A stretch of DNA of 64,000 bases from Betaproteobacteria bacterium. Its GTDB lineage: Bacteria; Pseudomonadota; Gammaproteobacteria; Burkholderiales; JACQAP01. The stretch covers positions 204,942 through 268,941 of the forward strand of contig JACQAP010000021.1 of NCBI GenBank assembly GCA_016194905.1, written 5' to 3'. Both the position numbers and the translations under genes were made by a program. The notes beneath the pieces are model-generated. The model saw only the letters and a program-made list of their open reading frames with translations. It was not told the DNA's origin and did not search any database. Shown piece after piece: positions 28,601 to 36,337 of this stretch (position 1 is the first letter of the stretch; each line of letters opens with the position of its first letter).

Positions 28601-28753
28601 CGTGATGACCGTGACCTGCGTATCGGTGACGTCGGGAAATGCTTCGACCGGCAGGTTCTTGAATGCAATCAGGCCGCCGCCGATGAAAACGAACAACCCC
28701 AGAATGACGAACAGCGGCTGGCCTAGCGCGAACCCGATGAGGCGCTTGATCAT
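25631..28753 (-). CDS. czcA: Heavy-metal RND efflux pump CzcA
   Basis: A 1040-residue inner-membrane proton-driven pump with 12 predicted helices and two large periplasmic loops. The helix-4 motif GAMDFGIIVDGAVIVVEH has the Asp-x5-Asp-x6-Glu pattern of divalent-cation pumps (Co/Zn/Cd or Ni), not the CusA pattern, so Cu/Ag is less likely. It is the last gene of czcCBA; CzcB starts 13 bases before it. Substrate within the divalent group cannot be decided from sequence. Confidence 0.93.
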   Translation of the reverse strand: MIKRLIGFALGQPLFVILGLFVFIGGGLIAFKNLPVEAFPDVTDTQVTVITLFPGRAAEEVEKQVTVPLEVALSGIPNAVRLFSHTQFGLSYQVVTFNDNAGDYFSRQLVAERLRNVDLPDGVHPDMAPLTSAISEIYRYRVQADNLSTTELRTLQDWVMERQLKTVPGVADVVSFGGLVKTYEVQPDLPHMRHLKITLQQLAAALGRSNANAGGGYVEHGRQQFLIRGIGLLRSAADLENVVVAQNKGVPVLVRDIARVSIGALQRQGQAGQDDNDDIVYGVVLMRKGENPSLVLDALKQKVAEINRSQLPPGAKVVPFYDRTWLIERTLKTVFTNLVEGALLVCLVLYLFLSNARAAAIVAAVIPLALLGTFLGLHFVGIPANLLSLGAMDFGIIVDGAVIVVEHIFQQLSRLPPDSDRNERLNSVLQSATEVGRPTFFSMVIIIAAHIPIFTLQRQEGRIFAPMAYSVTSALIASLIVSLTLVPLLSLWLLGGRKLPSGENRLLRACKAVYAPALAWALAHGETLFAAAAVALVACGFAASRIGTEFLPELNEGSVWVNVQLEPSVSIAEAALQVRHIRDLLRRTPEVQNVFSKLGRPEDGTDPKLASQVEALVVLQPEEKWRPGVTKQDILAELDASVDQLPALEVSFSQPIRDNVLESISQVDGQIVVKVVGDDLAKLNAIGRTIVSEVRGVNGVSRAFIDREGQLPQYRIEIDRARSARYGLNIGDIEDVIETALAGKEATSIWEGERRFSVMARLDEHEREPARLEHLMIATPDGAFIPLSQVADFRVESGAMDIARENGRRMLSVGIFIAGRDMGSVVHDMQERVAKAVTLPVGYQIFWSGEFENQERAMKRLAWVVPLSIFIIFVLLFDAFKSLKDATLIIANIPFAMIGGIFALLLSGIPLSVSAAIGFIALFGQAVLNGVVMLSHFGRLRERGENVYDAVYKGSLDRLRTVIMTALLAMLGLLPMALSHAIGSETQRPLAIVVIGGLVSATLLTLLVLPALYLWAHRRDEHPALRSGDVGRPFPGAGEA

Positions 28754-28765
28754 GCGTGACCCCGG

Positions 28766-29887
28766 TCAGCGTTTTGCCGAGAGGATCTGCTGCAACAGCA
28801 GCGCGCCCTCGCTGACCACTTTCTCGCCGGGAGCGAGACCCTTGGTCACGCGCAGCGTGCCGAAGCCGGCTTCCTCCACCTGCAGCGCGCGCCGCAGGTA
28901 GCGTCCACCGGACTCGTCTACGAAAGCATAGTAACGGTCGCCTATCAGCAGGGCGGCCGCGGCAGGAATGCGCAACGCACCCGATCTGGCGATCGTCGTT
29001 TCGGCAGTCACGTACATTTCCGGACGCAACCTGCGATCGCGGTTGTCGATTGTCGTGCGTACCTGTACCGCATGCGTCGAGGGATCGATGAAAGCCGCGA
29101 CATGCTCGATCTTCGCGTCGAACACGGCATCCGGCCAGACCGGCGTGCGTACGCGTACCGTCATGCCGGGCCGAAACACCTCGGCGAGGTTTTCCGGCAC
29201 ATCGATCGCCACCCACAGCCGCGACGGATCGCTGATCACGAACAACGCCGGCGTGCCAGGTTGCGCCTGGTCCGGCCGCACCTCCTGTCCGGGATTGACA
29301 TTGCTCTCCGTCACTATCCCGGAGACCGGAGTGGTGAGACGGAACTGCTGATCGACTTCCCGGCTGGCGCCAAACAGCTTCTCACGCGCCAGAGTCCGGT
29401 CACGTTCCGCTCGCGCTCGCTCGAGGTCGGCATCGGCCGCCTGCAATTCCTTCAGGGCAATCACACCAGCGTCGTACAATTCGTGCGCACGGGCCTGGTT
29501 TTTCCCGGCAAGCACGAAATCGGCTTCTGCTTTTCTGACCTCGGCTTGGGCCTGGCCGAAGTCAGGGGACGAAATAAGCGCAAGCGCCTGTCCCGCGCGA
29601 ACCGTGTCCCCGGGTCGCACCTTGAGCGCGACGACACGACCCGCAACCGGAGAAAATACGCGCGAGGTCCGGGTTTCATCCCACACCACGCGGCCCGGTA
29701 CCGTGACGGCGTGGCCGGCCTCGGGTTCGGCGGCAACGCTGGTCAGCGCGGACAATTGTTTGCTGTCTCGGGGAAATACGATCTGGTCACCCTCAGCCAC
29801 CGGCTGCGCGGGCGGCTGCGGCTCAGCCGTGCTGTTGCAACCGCTGATTCCAAATGCGAGCGCGAAACATGCAAGCATCGTCCTCAT
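28766..29887 (-). CDS. czcB: RND periplasmic adaptor lipoprotein CzcB
   Basis: A 373-residue membrane-fusion protein with an N-terminal lipobox (FGISGC, Cys17) so it is anchored by lipid. It has the lipoyl/barrel-sandwich halves (VFSPVAGRVVALKVRPGDTV and TTPVSGIVTESNVNPGQ) around a coiled-coil hairpin, then beta-barrel and membrane-proximal domains. It links CzcA to CzcC. Its ATG overlaps the czcC stop by four bases. Confidence 0.92.
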   Translation of the reverse strand: MRTMLACFALAFGISGCNSTAEPQPPAQPVAEGDQIVFPRDSKQLSALTSVAAEPEAGHAVTVPGRVVWDETRTSRVFSPVAGRVVALKVRPGDTVRAGQALALISSPDFGQAQAEVRKAEADFVLAGKNQARAHELYDAGVIALKELQAADADLERARAERDRTLAREKLFGASREVDQQFRLTTPVSGIVTESNVNPGQEVRPDQAQPGTPALFVISDPSRLWVAIDVPENLAEVFRPGMTVRVRTPVWPDAVFDAKIEHVAAFIDPSTHAVQVRTTIDNRDRRLRPEMYVTAETTIARSGALRIPAAAALLIGDRYYAFVDESGGRYLRRALQVEEAGFGTLRVTKGLAPGEKVVSEGALLLQQILSAKR

Positions 29888-31152
29888 CGTTCACCCGCCA
29901 CGTCCCCGCCGGCTGCGCGCCACGCTGCCAGGGCCTTTGCATAGTCGGCATGTGCGGCCGCGGCGTCGAGTTGGGTTGCATTCAGCGAACGGCGCGCATC
30001 GAGCAGATCCATCACACCGAGCGCCCCGCGTTTGTAGGCAAACTCGGAGGCCTCGGCGGCTTTCCGCGCGGAAGCGAGCAGTTGCCCGTCGAATCGGTCG
30101 ACCCGATCGCGGGCCGACGCGAGGTCTGTCAACGCACGCGCGATCTCCGTGCGAGCCAGCGCGCGCACGCGCTCGAGATTATCCTGCGCGGCATACCTAT
30201 CCGATTCCGCGCGACGAATCTCTCCTTCGTACGAATAGTTCAGGAATAGCGGTACGCTGACCCCGAATCCAATGGTGTTGTTCTGTTGCTGCCCCGGAAA
30301 TCTCTCGAATTGCGCAAACACGGTAACGTCACGAGAACGCTGCGCGGTAGCCAGTTGCGCGGCCTTGCTCGCCGCGTTCGCACGCTCGACGGCTGCACGT
30401 ACATCCGGGCGTACATCCAGCACGTCATTGTCCGGCACATCGGGCATCGGTGCCAGCTCGGGCCAGGGATCGGTGGCCTCGATGTTGGCCACGCGCGTTT
30501 CCAGCCCAATCAAATAGGCCAGCGCCACTCGCGCGCGTTCGAGATCGGCGGTGTTCTGTCGCAGGTCGTTCTCGGCACGCAGCGCGTCCACCGAGATTCG
30601 CGATACATCCGCCGATGCGATGTCGCCGCTCTTGAGCCGCACATTGGCGGCATCGAGCGTTCTGCGGAACGCCATGACCGTTTCACGACTGATCGATACG
30701 CGCTCCTGGGCGAGACGCAGGTCGAAGTACGATTGCCGGAGCAAAAATCTCTGCTGTCGCCGTGTTTCGTCCACTCCGGCACTCGCCGCCAGCGCGTTGT
30801 GGTCGGCGGCTGCGCTACGCAGATCGCGCTTGCCGCCACGTTCGATCGGTTGTGAAATCTGTAACGCGGTATCCACGCTCTTTTCCCAAGGTGGTCCGGC
30901 TCCGATGCGACGCGAATCGATCGACAGCGTTGAAAGTGAGAGAGACGGGTTCGGTCGCTGACCCGCGGTCAGGCGGTCTGCCTGAGCACCCTCCAGCGCC
31001 CGCCGCGAGGCGATAAGATCGCGGTTCCGGGAAACAAGCAACGTTTCCGCTGCCGACAACGTTAGGGAAATCGGAGTTTGATCGTTATCATTGGACGCAG
31101 CACAGGGAATACTTGCGAGCACGGCAATCAGAACTAGAGATGACTTGTACAT
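29884..31152 (-). CDS. czcC: Outer-membrane efflux channel CzcC
   Basis: A 422-residue TolC-family protein with a signal peptide (cleavage near PCAAS). Two outer-membrane efflux repeats are visible, with long helices (e.g. RNRDLIASRRALEGAQADRL and a second repeat near residue 250) and NPSLSLSTL after the first. First gene of the minus-strand czcCBA operon; a divergent regulator gene begins 81 bases upstream. Confidence 0.9.
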   Translation of the reverse strand: MYKSSLVLIAVLASIPCAASNDNDQTPISLTLSAAETLLVSRNRDLIASRRALEGAQADRLTAGQRPNPSLSLSTLSIDSRRIGAGPPWEKSVDTALQISQPIERGGKRDLRSAAADHNALAASAGVDETRRQQRFLLRQSYFDLRLAQERVSISRETVMAFRRTLDAANVRLKSGDIASADVSRISVDALRAENDLRQNTADLERARVALAYLIGLETRVANIEATDPWPELAPMPDVPDNDVLDVRPDVRAAVERANAASKAAQLATAQRSRDVTVFAQFERFPGQQQNNTIGFGVSVPLFLNYSYEGEIRRAESDRYAAQDNLERVRALARTEIARALTDLASARDRVDRFDGQLLASARKAAEASEFAYKRGALGVMDLLDARRSLNATQLDAAAAHADYAKALAAWRAAGGDVAGER

Positions 31153-31203
31153 GAACAGAACTTGCAGGCGGCAATCGCTTCGACAGACACAGCCTAGTCT
31201 CGC

Positions 31204-31222
31204 AACCTTACTGGAACCTTAC
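31204..31222. promoter_or_regulatory. Direct repeat, likely operator for the czc regulator
   Basis: Two identical AACCTTAC octamers (31204-31211 and 31215-31222) spaced 11 bases apart, one helical turn, lie in the 81-bp gap between czcC and the divergent response-regulator gene. OmpR-family regulators usually bind such tandem half-sites. The position, 52-70 bases from the czcC start and about 12 from the regulator start, would let it act on both genes. Confidence 0.5.
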
Positions 31223-31233
31223 GCGCAACGATC

Positions 31234-31908
31234 ATGCGCATACTCGTAGTCGAAGACGATCTTTATCTCGCGGACGGCGTATCGCGCAGCCTGTCCAAAT
31301 CAGGTCACGCCGTCGATATAGTGACGGATGGATTGACCGGGGAAGCCGCACTTGGCGCGACGTCCTACGACCTCGCGATCCTCGATCTGCAATTGCCGTG
31401 GCGCAACGGTCTCGAAGTATTGCGGAATTACCGGGCTGGCGGCGGACTGGCTCCGGTGTTGATCCTCACCGCACGAAGCGCCGTCGCGGATCGCGTCAGT
31501 GGGCTGGATGCGGGCGCGGACGACTATCTTGCAAAGCCTTTCGATCTCGCGGAGTTGGAGGCGCGGGTACGTTCAATGCTGCGTAGAGCGAGCTCGGTGC
31601 CCGCGCCAGTCCTGCGGCATGGTGCACTAAGCCTCGACACGGTCGGCCGGCGCGTCGAAATCGATGGTGAACGCGTTGATCTTTCGGCGCGCGAGGTCGC
31701 GCTGCTGGAGCTGCTGCTGCTGCGTGCCGGACGTGTCGTCAGCAAAGAAGGATTACTCGAAAAACTGTACGGCGCCGAGGAGCACGCGGGAGAGAACGCA
31801 GTCGAAGTGTTCGTGCACCGCGTACGCCGGAAACTGGAGCCCGCCGGTGTTAGCATCCGCACCTTCCGCGGCCTAGGATACATGATTGACAAGATCCCAA
31901 ATGCGTGA
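31234..31908 (+). CDS. OmpR-family response regulator (metal responsive)
   Basis: A 224-residue regulator: receiver domain with phospho-acceptor Asp51 (AILDLQLPWRNG) and Lys in DYLAKPFDLAEL, then a winged-helix DNA-binding domain ending FRGLGYMIDKIP. Divergent from czcCBA and overlapping the kinase gene, it is the likely activator of the pump, in the manner of CzcR. A metal link is inferred from position. Confidence 0.92.
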   Translation: MRILVVEDDLYLADGVSRSLSKSGHAVDIVTDGLTGEAALGATSYDLAILDLQLPWRNGLEVLRNYRAGGGLAPVLILTARSAVADRVSGLDAGADDYLAKPFDLAELEARVRSMLRRASSVPAPVLRHGALSLDTVGRRVEIDGERVDLSAREVALLELLLLRAGRVVSKEGLLEKLYGAEEHAGENAVEVFVHRVRRKLEPAGVSIRTFRGLGYMIDKIPNA

Positions 31909-33331
31909 ATCATCGATACGCCGGCGGCTGATCGCTTGGCTGATGCCCCCTCTGCTTGCGCTCTCGCTGATCGGTGCATTGCTCGCCTATTACTTCGTAG
32001 TGGACTTTGCCAATCGCATCTACGACAGATGGCTTCTAGATTCTGCGGTGTCCCTGTCAAAGGAGGTACATGTGCAATCGGGCAAGGTGAGTGCCGATCT
32101 GCCTGCTGTGGTCTTGCGCATCCTTGAATACGATGCAGTGGATCGCATCTACTACCGGGTCACCGGCAGCGACGGCAGCGTCTTCGCAGAACAAGGGCGG
32201 ATTCCGGAACCGCCGTCGTCCGGACCACAGCCCGTGTTTTACGATGGACGAATAGACGGCGTTCCGGTACGCATCGCCGCCCTGCGCGTGGAAGGGGTAG
32301 GCGGGAGTGCCCTCGTGCAGGTTGCGGAAACGCTGGTCAAACGACGTACCCTTACCAGCGAAATACTCGCAGTGATGCTGCTGCCGCAGCTATTGCTGAT
32401 CGGCATGGCCGGCATACTTATCTGGTATGGGGTCGGACGTGGACTCGGGCCGCTCGATCGTCTGCGCAGCGATATCCTGCAACGTTCCCACCGGGATCTC
32501 TCACCGCTCGAGGAGTCGCGCGTGCCGGCGGAAGTCGCACCGCTCGTCGACTCACTGAACGATTTGTTTGAGCGGCTCGGTCGGACGGTCGCGGCCCAGA
32601 ACCGTTTCATCGCTGACGCGGCACATCAGCTTCGCACACCGCTCGCCGGCCTCAAGACCCAGGCCGAGCTTGTCATGCGCGAGGACGACCCGGTTGCAAT
32701 GCGTGCCGCGCTGGGCCGCGTGCGCGCCGCGATCGATCGCAGCGTGCATCTGGTCAATCAATTGCTAGCGCTGGCGCGGGCGGACCACTCGCATGAGCAT
32801 CCCTTGCCGACCGTGCCGCTGGAACTCAGCCGGCTTGCACGTGAAACCACCGCGGAATGGGTCGGAAAGGCGCTGGACGCACAATTGGATCTCGGTTTCG
32901 AAACGCTGGAAGACGAGGTAGGCATACGGGGCAACGCGGAATTGTTGCGCGAGCTGATGGACAACCTCATCGACAACGCGCTGCGCTATACGCCTGCGGG
33001 CGGAACCGTAACAGTGCGCGTCGCACGGCACGAGCAAGGCGCCCTGCTGGAGGTCGAGGACAACGGCCCGGGAATCGTCCCCGCGGAGCGCGAACAAGTG
33101 CTGGAACGCTTTCATCGCGTCGAAGGTACGCCGGGAGAAGGATGCGGCATCGGGCTTGCCATCGTACGCGAGATCGTCAATCTTCATGTCGCAACCATCG
33201 CGATAGGCGAAGGCGCGCACGGCCGTGGCACGCGCGTGAACATCGTGTTTCCCGCAATCGTGCTGACTGTTGAAAATCTGAAGTCGCAAACCGCTCCCGG
33301 CGCAACTCCCGCGTCGGCAACGTTTGGCTGA
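31901..33331 (+). CDS. Membrane sensor histidine kinase (CzcS/TctE-like)
   Basis: A 476-residue kinase. A first membrane helix (residues ~12-33), a periplasmic domain of about 125 residues, a second helix (~155-178), HAMP, then HisKA with phospho-His242 (FIADAAHQLRTPLAG) and HATPase (DNLIDNALRYT, DNGPGIV, GCGIGLAIV). The ATG at 31901 overlaps the regulator stop by eight bases; an upstream TTG at 31886 is possible but less likely. It probably senses periplasmic metal for the neighbouring regulator. The periplasmic domain is short on His and Cys, so the metal ligand set is not obvious. Confidence 0.9.
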   Translation: MRESSIRRRLIAWLMPPLLALSLIGALLAYYFVVDFANRIYDRWLLDSAVSLSKEVHVQSGKVSADLPAVVLRILEYDAVDRIYYRVTGSDGSVFAEQGRIPEPPSSGPQPVFYDGRIDGVPVRIAALRVEGVGGSALVQVAETLVKRRTLTSEILAVMLLPQLLLIGMAGILIWYGVGRGLGPLDRLRSDILQRSHRDLSPLEESRVPAEVAPLVDSLNDLFERLGRTVAAQNRFIADAAHQLRTPLAGLKTQAELVMREDDPVAMRAALGRVRAAIDRSVHLVNQLLALARADHSHEHPLPTVPLELSRLARETTAEWVGKALDAQLDLGFETLEDEVGIRGNAELLRELMDNLIDNALRYTPAGGTVTVRVARHEQGALLEVEDNGPGIVPAEREQVLERFHRVEGTPGEGCGIGLAIVREIVNLHVATIAIGEGAHGRGTRVNIVFPAIVLTVENLKSQTAPGATPASATFG

Positions 33332-33339
33332 CCGCCGCG

Positions 33340-33367
33340 TGCGGAACCGGCGCGATATAATTCCGCA
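33340..33367. terminator. Weak terminator-like inverted repeat
   Basis: A 7-bp inverted repeat (TGCGGAA / TTCCGCA) with a 14-base loop starts nine bases after the kinase stop codon. No T-run follows, so intrinsic termination is only a possibility; it is placed where the regulator-kinase transcript should end. Confidence 0.3.
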
Positions 33368-33667
33368 CACGCGCCTTCACAATCTCAGTTGTATGCTCAG
33401 CGATTTACGCCCTATGTGAAGCGGTTTTGTTGAGACGCTGTATGTAGAAGCGAAGCAGATAATAAAATGCAGTCCCCAGCAGGGAATAACGATTTGATAT
33501 TGGTGGTACAAGCAGCTTCCTTGCAACCCCAAGTAAGCAGAGGCATATAGGATGCCAATGTAATTCTATTTACTGTCTTGAGCGAAATGCGTGCTCAAAG
33601 TGTAAGTTGAGAGTGGTGAGCAAGACGCCCTGTCGGGCACGCTGCGCTGCTCATTTGTAAGTATCGT

Positions 33668-33727
33668 CCATCGGTGAAACTCCTAATCGTGAACTGCCAA
33701 GCGCACGATTAGGAGTTTCACCGATGG
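33668..33727. repeat. Perfect 24-bp inverted repeat
   Basis: Arms 33668-33691 and 33704-33727 are exact reverse complements, separated by 12 bases. The stem is mixed in composition and long enough to form a cruciform or a very stable RNA hairpin. It sits in a 535-bp stretch (33332-33866) without any gene that I can support. A smaller nested hairpin (GAGCA..GCCC/GGGC..TGCTC) lies at about 33618-33653. No transposase or resolvase is adjacent. Possible explanations are a fold-back mobile remnant, a recombination site or a transcription barrier. Confidence 0.85.
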
Positions 33728-33866
33728 ACTCCTTCAAATGTCAAACTGCTACCGCCACCCCGGCAGCGGACGGGAGGTCTCCCTTGATAGGGTAGCTTCT
33801 ATGCAACGCAAAGACATCTATTTGTTCTTTTCTACAATATGAATATGAATTCGCGATCCCAGATTA

Positions 33867-34241
33867 CTAATGCAATTCCCTAACGATAGCCTGTCCGCAA
33901 TCGGATAGATTTATGCGGACCAAGTCCCCGATCTTTAAGTCCGACGAATCAGGAATCTGCGCTGTTCTGTTTTGGTAACCGCGTCCTCTCGAATACCGTA
34001 CCACCGCAAAACGGCTTCGCTTAATCTCCTCGGGCGGCAGCGCGGCAACACATTCGCGATCGTGAATATCCGTAATGTCTTTCCCCTCGACTATATTATG
34101 CACCCATCCCGTCTTCCGATGCTGCGCTTCCGTATTCTGAGCAGTAGGAGAATTTGCGCATCCGGCAACGCCAGCGCCGCTCAGCGCAAAAACAAACCAT
34201 ACTGCACTGTTATGATAGAATGACGCATTGATACGGGCCAT
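33867..34241 (-). CDS. Putative lipoprotein, unknown function
   Basis: A 124-residue protein with a signal peptide and lipobox (GVAGC, Cys28), so probably outer-membrane anchored. The mature part is small and polar, contains KTGWVHNIVEGKDITDIHD and ends with GDLVRINLSDCGQAIVREL, with two further cysteines. An AAGGAG about eight bases before the ATG supports the start. I do not recognise the family. It lies in a gene-poor part of the accessory region with no operon partner. Confidence 0.65.
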   Translation of the reverse strand: MARINASFYHNSAVWFVFALSGAGVAGCANSPTAQNTEAQHRKTGWVHNIVEGKDITDIHDRECVAALPPEEIKRSRFAVVRYSRGRGYQNRTAQIPDSSDLKIGDLVRINLSDCGQAIVRELH

Positions 34242-34884
34242 GTTGTCGCTCCTTCCTCCAAAATACCGACGTTGATCCCGGGGTAGCGGGATTTTCGAGT
34301 TGCCGAATGCCGATTCATCGAATATCCTTCTGACGCTGACGCGAACGATAGCGCATCTTCGGCGTAGAAAAAACTGTGAGCCGGCGTTCTACACTCTCTA
34401 GTTCTCTTACTTAAGCATCCAACTTACTTCCCGCGGCTTCCTCCTGGAGTGCGTGACCATCGCTATGCCGTGGCGCCCGCGCCAACTTTAAACGCACCTT
34501 TTGCTTCCAATGCGTTACTGCCACTTGGCTTTATGTTGATTTTCACTGCCAGTTGACGCTGTTTTTCATTTCTGCCAGACCCACTTATGCATCTATATCC
34601 CGCTGCGTTGCCAAGCGATTGGAGCCCTCTAATGTAGGTCACTTGTCGACAAAAATGCGAGTAAGCCCAGCGCGGAATTCAACAGTCCAAGGCTCCGCAG
34701 GCACCAGGCTACGCCCAGACCCGCATGCGCCGGCGTCCTCGCTGCCGCATCGAAAGCGACGGGCCCGCGCAGCTTGAAGAAGCACAAAGTTGCTGTCGGT
34801 TATCGCGTACCAGTCGATGGGTTGGGGCTCGACCGACGGTGCGGCCAGCCGCGCCCGAACCCCGGCTTGGCGTACTGCAGCCGG
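34242..34884. other. Gene-poor stretch, nothing recognised
   Basis: 643 bases between the lipoprotein and the PIN-domain gene. Short ORFs exist on both strands but none has a convincing start, ribosome-binding site or recognisable motif. Composition is more mixed and AT-richer than the housekeeping regions, as expected for old accessory DNA. Confidence 0.5.
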
Positions 34885-35283
34885 CTACTTGACCGCGAAC
34901 TCGACCGGGGGAGCGGTCCGGAGCTTGCGCGCGAGGCGGGCAAAATCACGATCGAAGGTCTCGACGCGCGCCGCCCTATGCGACGAAGCGGCAATCATCG
35001 CGTCGCCGAAATCCATTCCTGCCTTGTACCAGGACACCACCCGCTCGGTCACGGCACGGTCCTCGACTGTGACACGCTGGATGCTGAGCAAGGCGTCGAG
35101 GGCACGGCCGATGTCAGCACGCGAGCTACGATAGTAGCTCTCCAGCGTATAGACCACCTCGGTCAGTGCGGCGCGGCTCACGAAGCAGTCGTTCCCGGCG
35201 ATAATTTCCAATGCCCGAGGGGACAGCGCCGGATCATCCTTCAGGAGATAGCGCAGCACGATGTTGGTGTCGATGCCGATCAT
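34885..35283 (-). CDS. PIN-domain toxin (VapC-like)
   Basis: A 132-residue PIN-domain protein, probably a ribonuclease toxin. The acidic residues of the fold are visible: Asp5 (MIGIDTNIVLRYLL), Glu in AALTEVVYTLESYY, Asp in AGMDFGDAMIAA and Asp in VETFDRDF. It overlaps the upstream antitoxin gene by four bases, the usual arrangement. It lies next to an integrase module, where such pairs often stabilise islands. Confidence 0.85.
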   Translation of the reverse strand: MIGIDTNIVLRYLLKDDPALSPRALEIIAGNDCFVSRAALTEVVYTLESYYRSSRADIGRALDALLSIQRVTVEDRAVTERVVSWYKAGMDFGDAMIAASSHRAARVETFDRDFARLARKLRTAPPVEFAVK

Positions 35284-35552
35284 CGCGATGTCCTGCGCTT
35301 GCGCTCCTTGCGCACGGCTGCCGCCCGCACTGCCCGCGCGATATCCGCTTCCGTCGCCGCCCGACGCCGTGTCTTGAGGATGCCGTAACCCTCTTCCGGC
35401 CCAATGCGCTTTCCCGCCCCGATCGGGCGCAGCAGTATCCCTTCCGCCGTGCGCTCGAAAGCCACCTCGCTACCGACTCGAATCTGCTCAGCGTCGCGCA
35501 CATGGCGAGGGATCACGACTTGCCACTTGCTGGAAATCTTCGATCTGTCCAT
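35280..35552 (-). CDS. AbrB/VapB-like antitoxin
   Basis: A 90-residue protein with an N-terminal swapped-hairpin AbrB-type DNA-binding domain (SKWQVVIPRHVRDAEQIRVGS) and a basic, helical C-terminus (RAVRAAAVRKERKRR) that would wrap the toxin. A GGAG is seven bases before the ATG, and it is translationally coupled to the PIN gene. It likely neutralises the toxin and represses the pair's promoter in the gap upstream. Confidence 0.8.
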   Translation of the reverse strand: MDRSKISSKWQVVIPRHVRDAEQIRVGSEVAFERTAEGILLRPIGAGKRIGPEEGYGILKTRRRAATEADIARAVRAAAVRKERKRRTSR

Positions 35553-35929
35553 GATGGCGCTCCTGATCGTTCAACGATGGTAAGACGTATTTTGCCTGAC
35601 CGCCGCAGCGCCCGCAACGTGCGGCGCCGCCACGCGGGGATTGGCATGCGCGCGTTGATTGCCACGTCGAATCGAGCCAATTCGTTAACGTTCTTCCAGG
35701 AAATTATCACCCACCAAAGGCGAGGAGATATCGAGCCCGGTCAACGCGAGCCTGACATAAATATCTGCAGGAGTTATTAATCTACAAAGGCGGCAATCAA
35801 ACGCAGCCGGCGAGAAGGCGCGGAAAATGACGCACGATCGGAAAACGCGGCAATGCACCCGACCCGATGCCTTTTAGTAAGGCCTTAGCCCACTACGAAT
35901 GACGTAGGTTTCGAAAACTGCACAAGCCC
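35553..35929. other. 377-bp gap between divergent antitoxin and excisionase genes
   Basis: Holds the promoters of the toxin-antitoxin pair (leftward) and of the excisionase/integrase module (rightward). I see no gene and no clear operator in it. Confidence 0.4.
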
Positions 35930-36337
35930 ATGCGTGCGCTCAATCTCAAGGAGGCAGCCGTCTTCTTGAAGCTGCAGCGCGCCGCCGTGGGACGCATTCC
36001 TGCCGCCAAAATCGGCCGGCGCTGGGTGTTCCTAGAAGAAGACCTTGCCGCCTATGTGCGCAAGCAATATCCTGATCAGTGGCAGGCGTTGCAGGGTGAG
36101 CATGAGGAGTCCCACCATTTCACTCTACAAACGCAAGGGCTCGCCATTTTGGTGGGTCCGATTCACCCACAACAGACGCCGCGTACAGGAGAGCTCTGGG
36201 ACTGTCGAACGAGCCCTTGCCGAGCAGTACGAGGCTCGACTGAAGCGGCAGTTGTGGGAGCAAGACCGGCTCGGCGTGAAGCCGCGCCGGAACTGGAAAG
36301 AGGCCGTTGTGCAGTACTTGCAGGAGACGCGGCATAA
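35930..36337 (+). CDS. Excisionase-like helix-turn-helix protein
   Basis: The first ~60 residues are a small winged-HTH of the type that precedes many integrases: MRALNLKEAAVFLKL, then AAKIGRRWVFLEEDLAAYVR. Against the pattern I remember for the family, about six residues appear missing between FLKL and IPAAK, in the recognition-helix region, which may weaken binding. The rest of the 135-residue frame overlaps the integrase and has no domain; the protein may effectively be the first ~65 residues. Probably directs excision or represses the integrase. Confidence 0.6.
   Translation: MRALNLKEAAVFLKLQRAAVGRIPAAKIGRRWVFLEEDLAAYVRKQYPDQWQALQGEHEESHHFTLQTQGLAILVGPIHPQQTPRTGELWDCRTSPCRAVRGSTEAAVVGARPARREAAPELERGRCAVLAGDAA

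Noticed and set aside
34774-35388. Plus-strand ORF opposite the PIN-domain gene
   Set aside because: Antisense shadow of the toxin and antitoxin genes.
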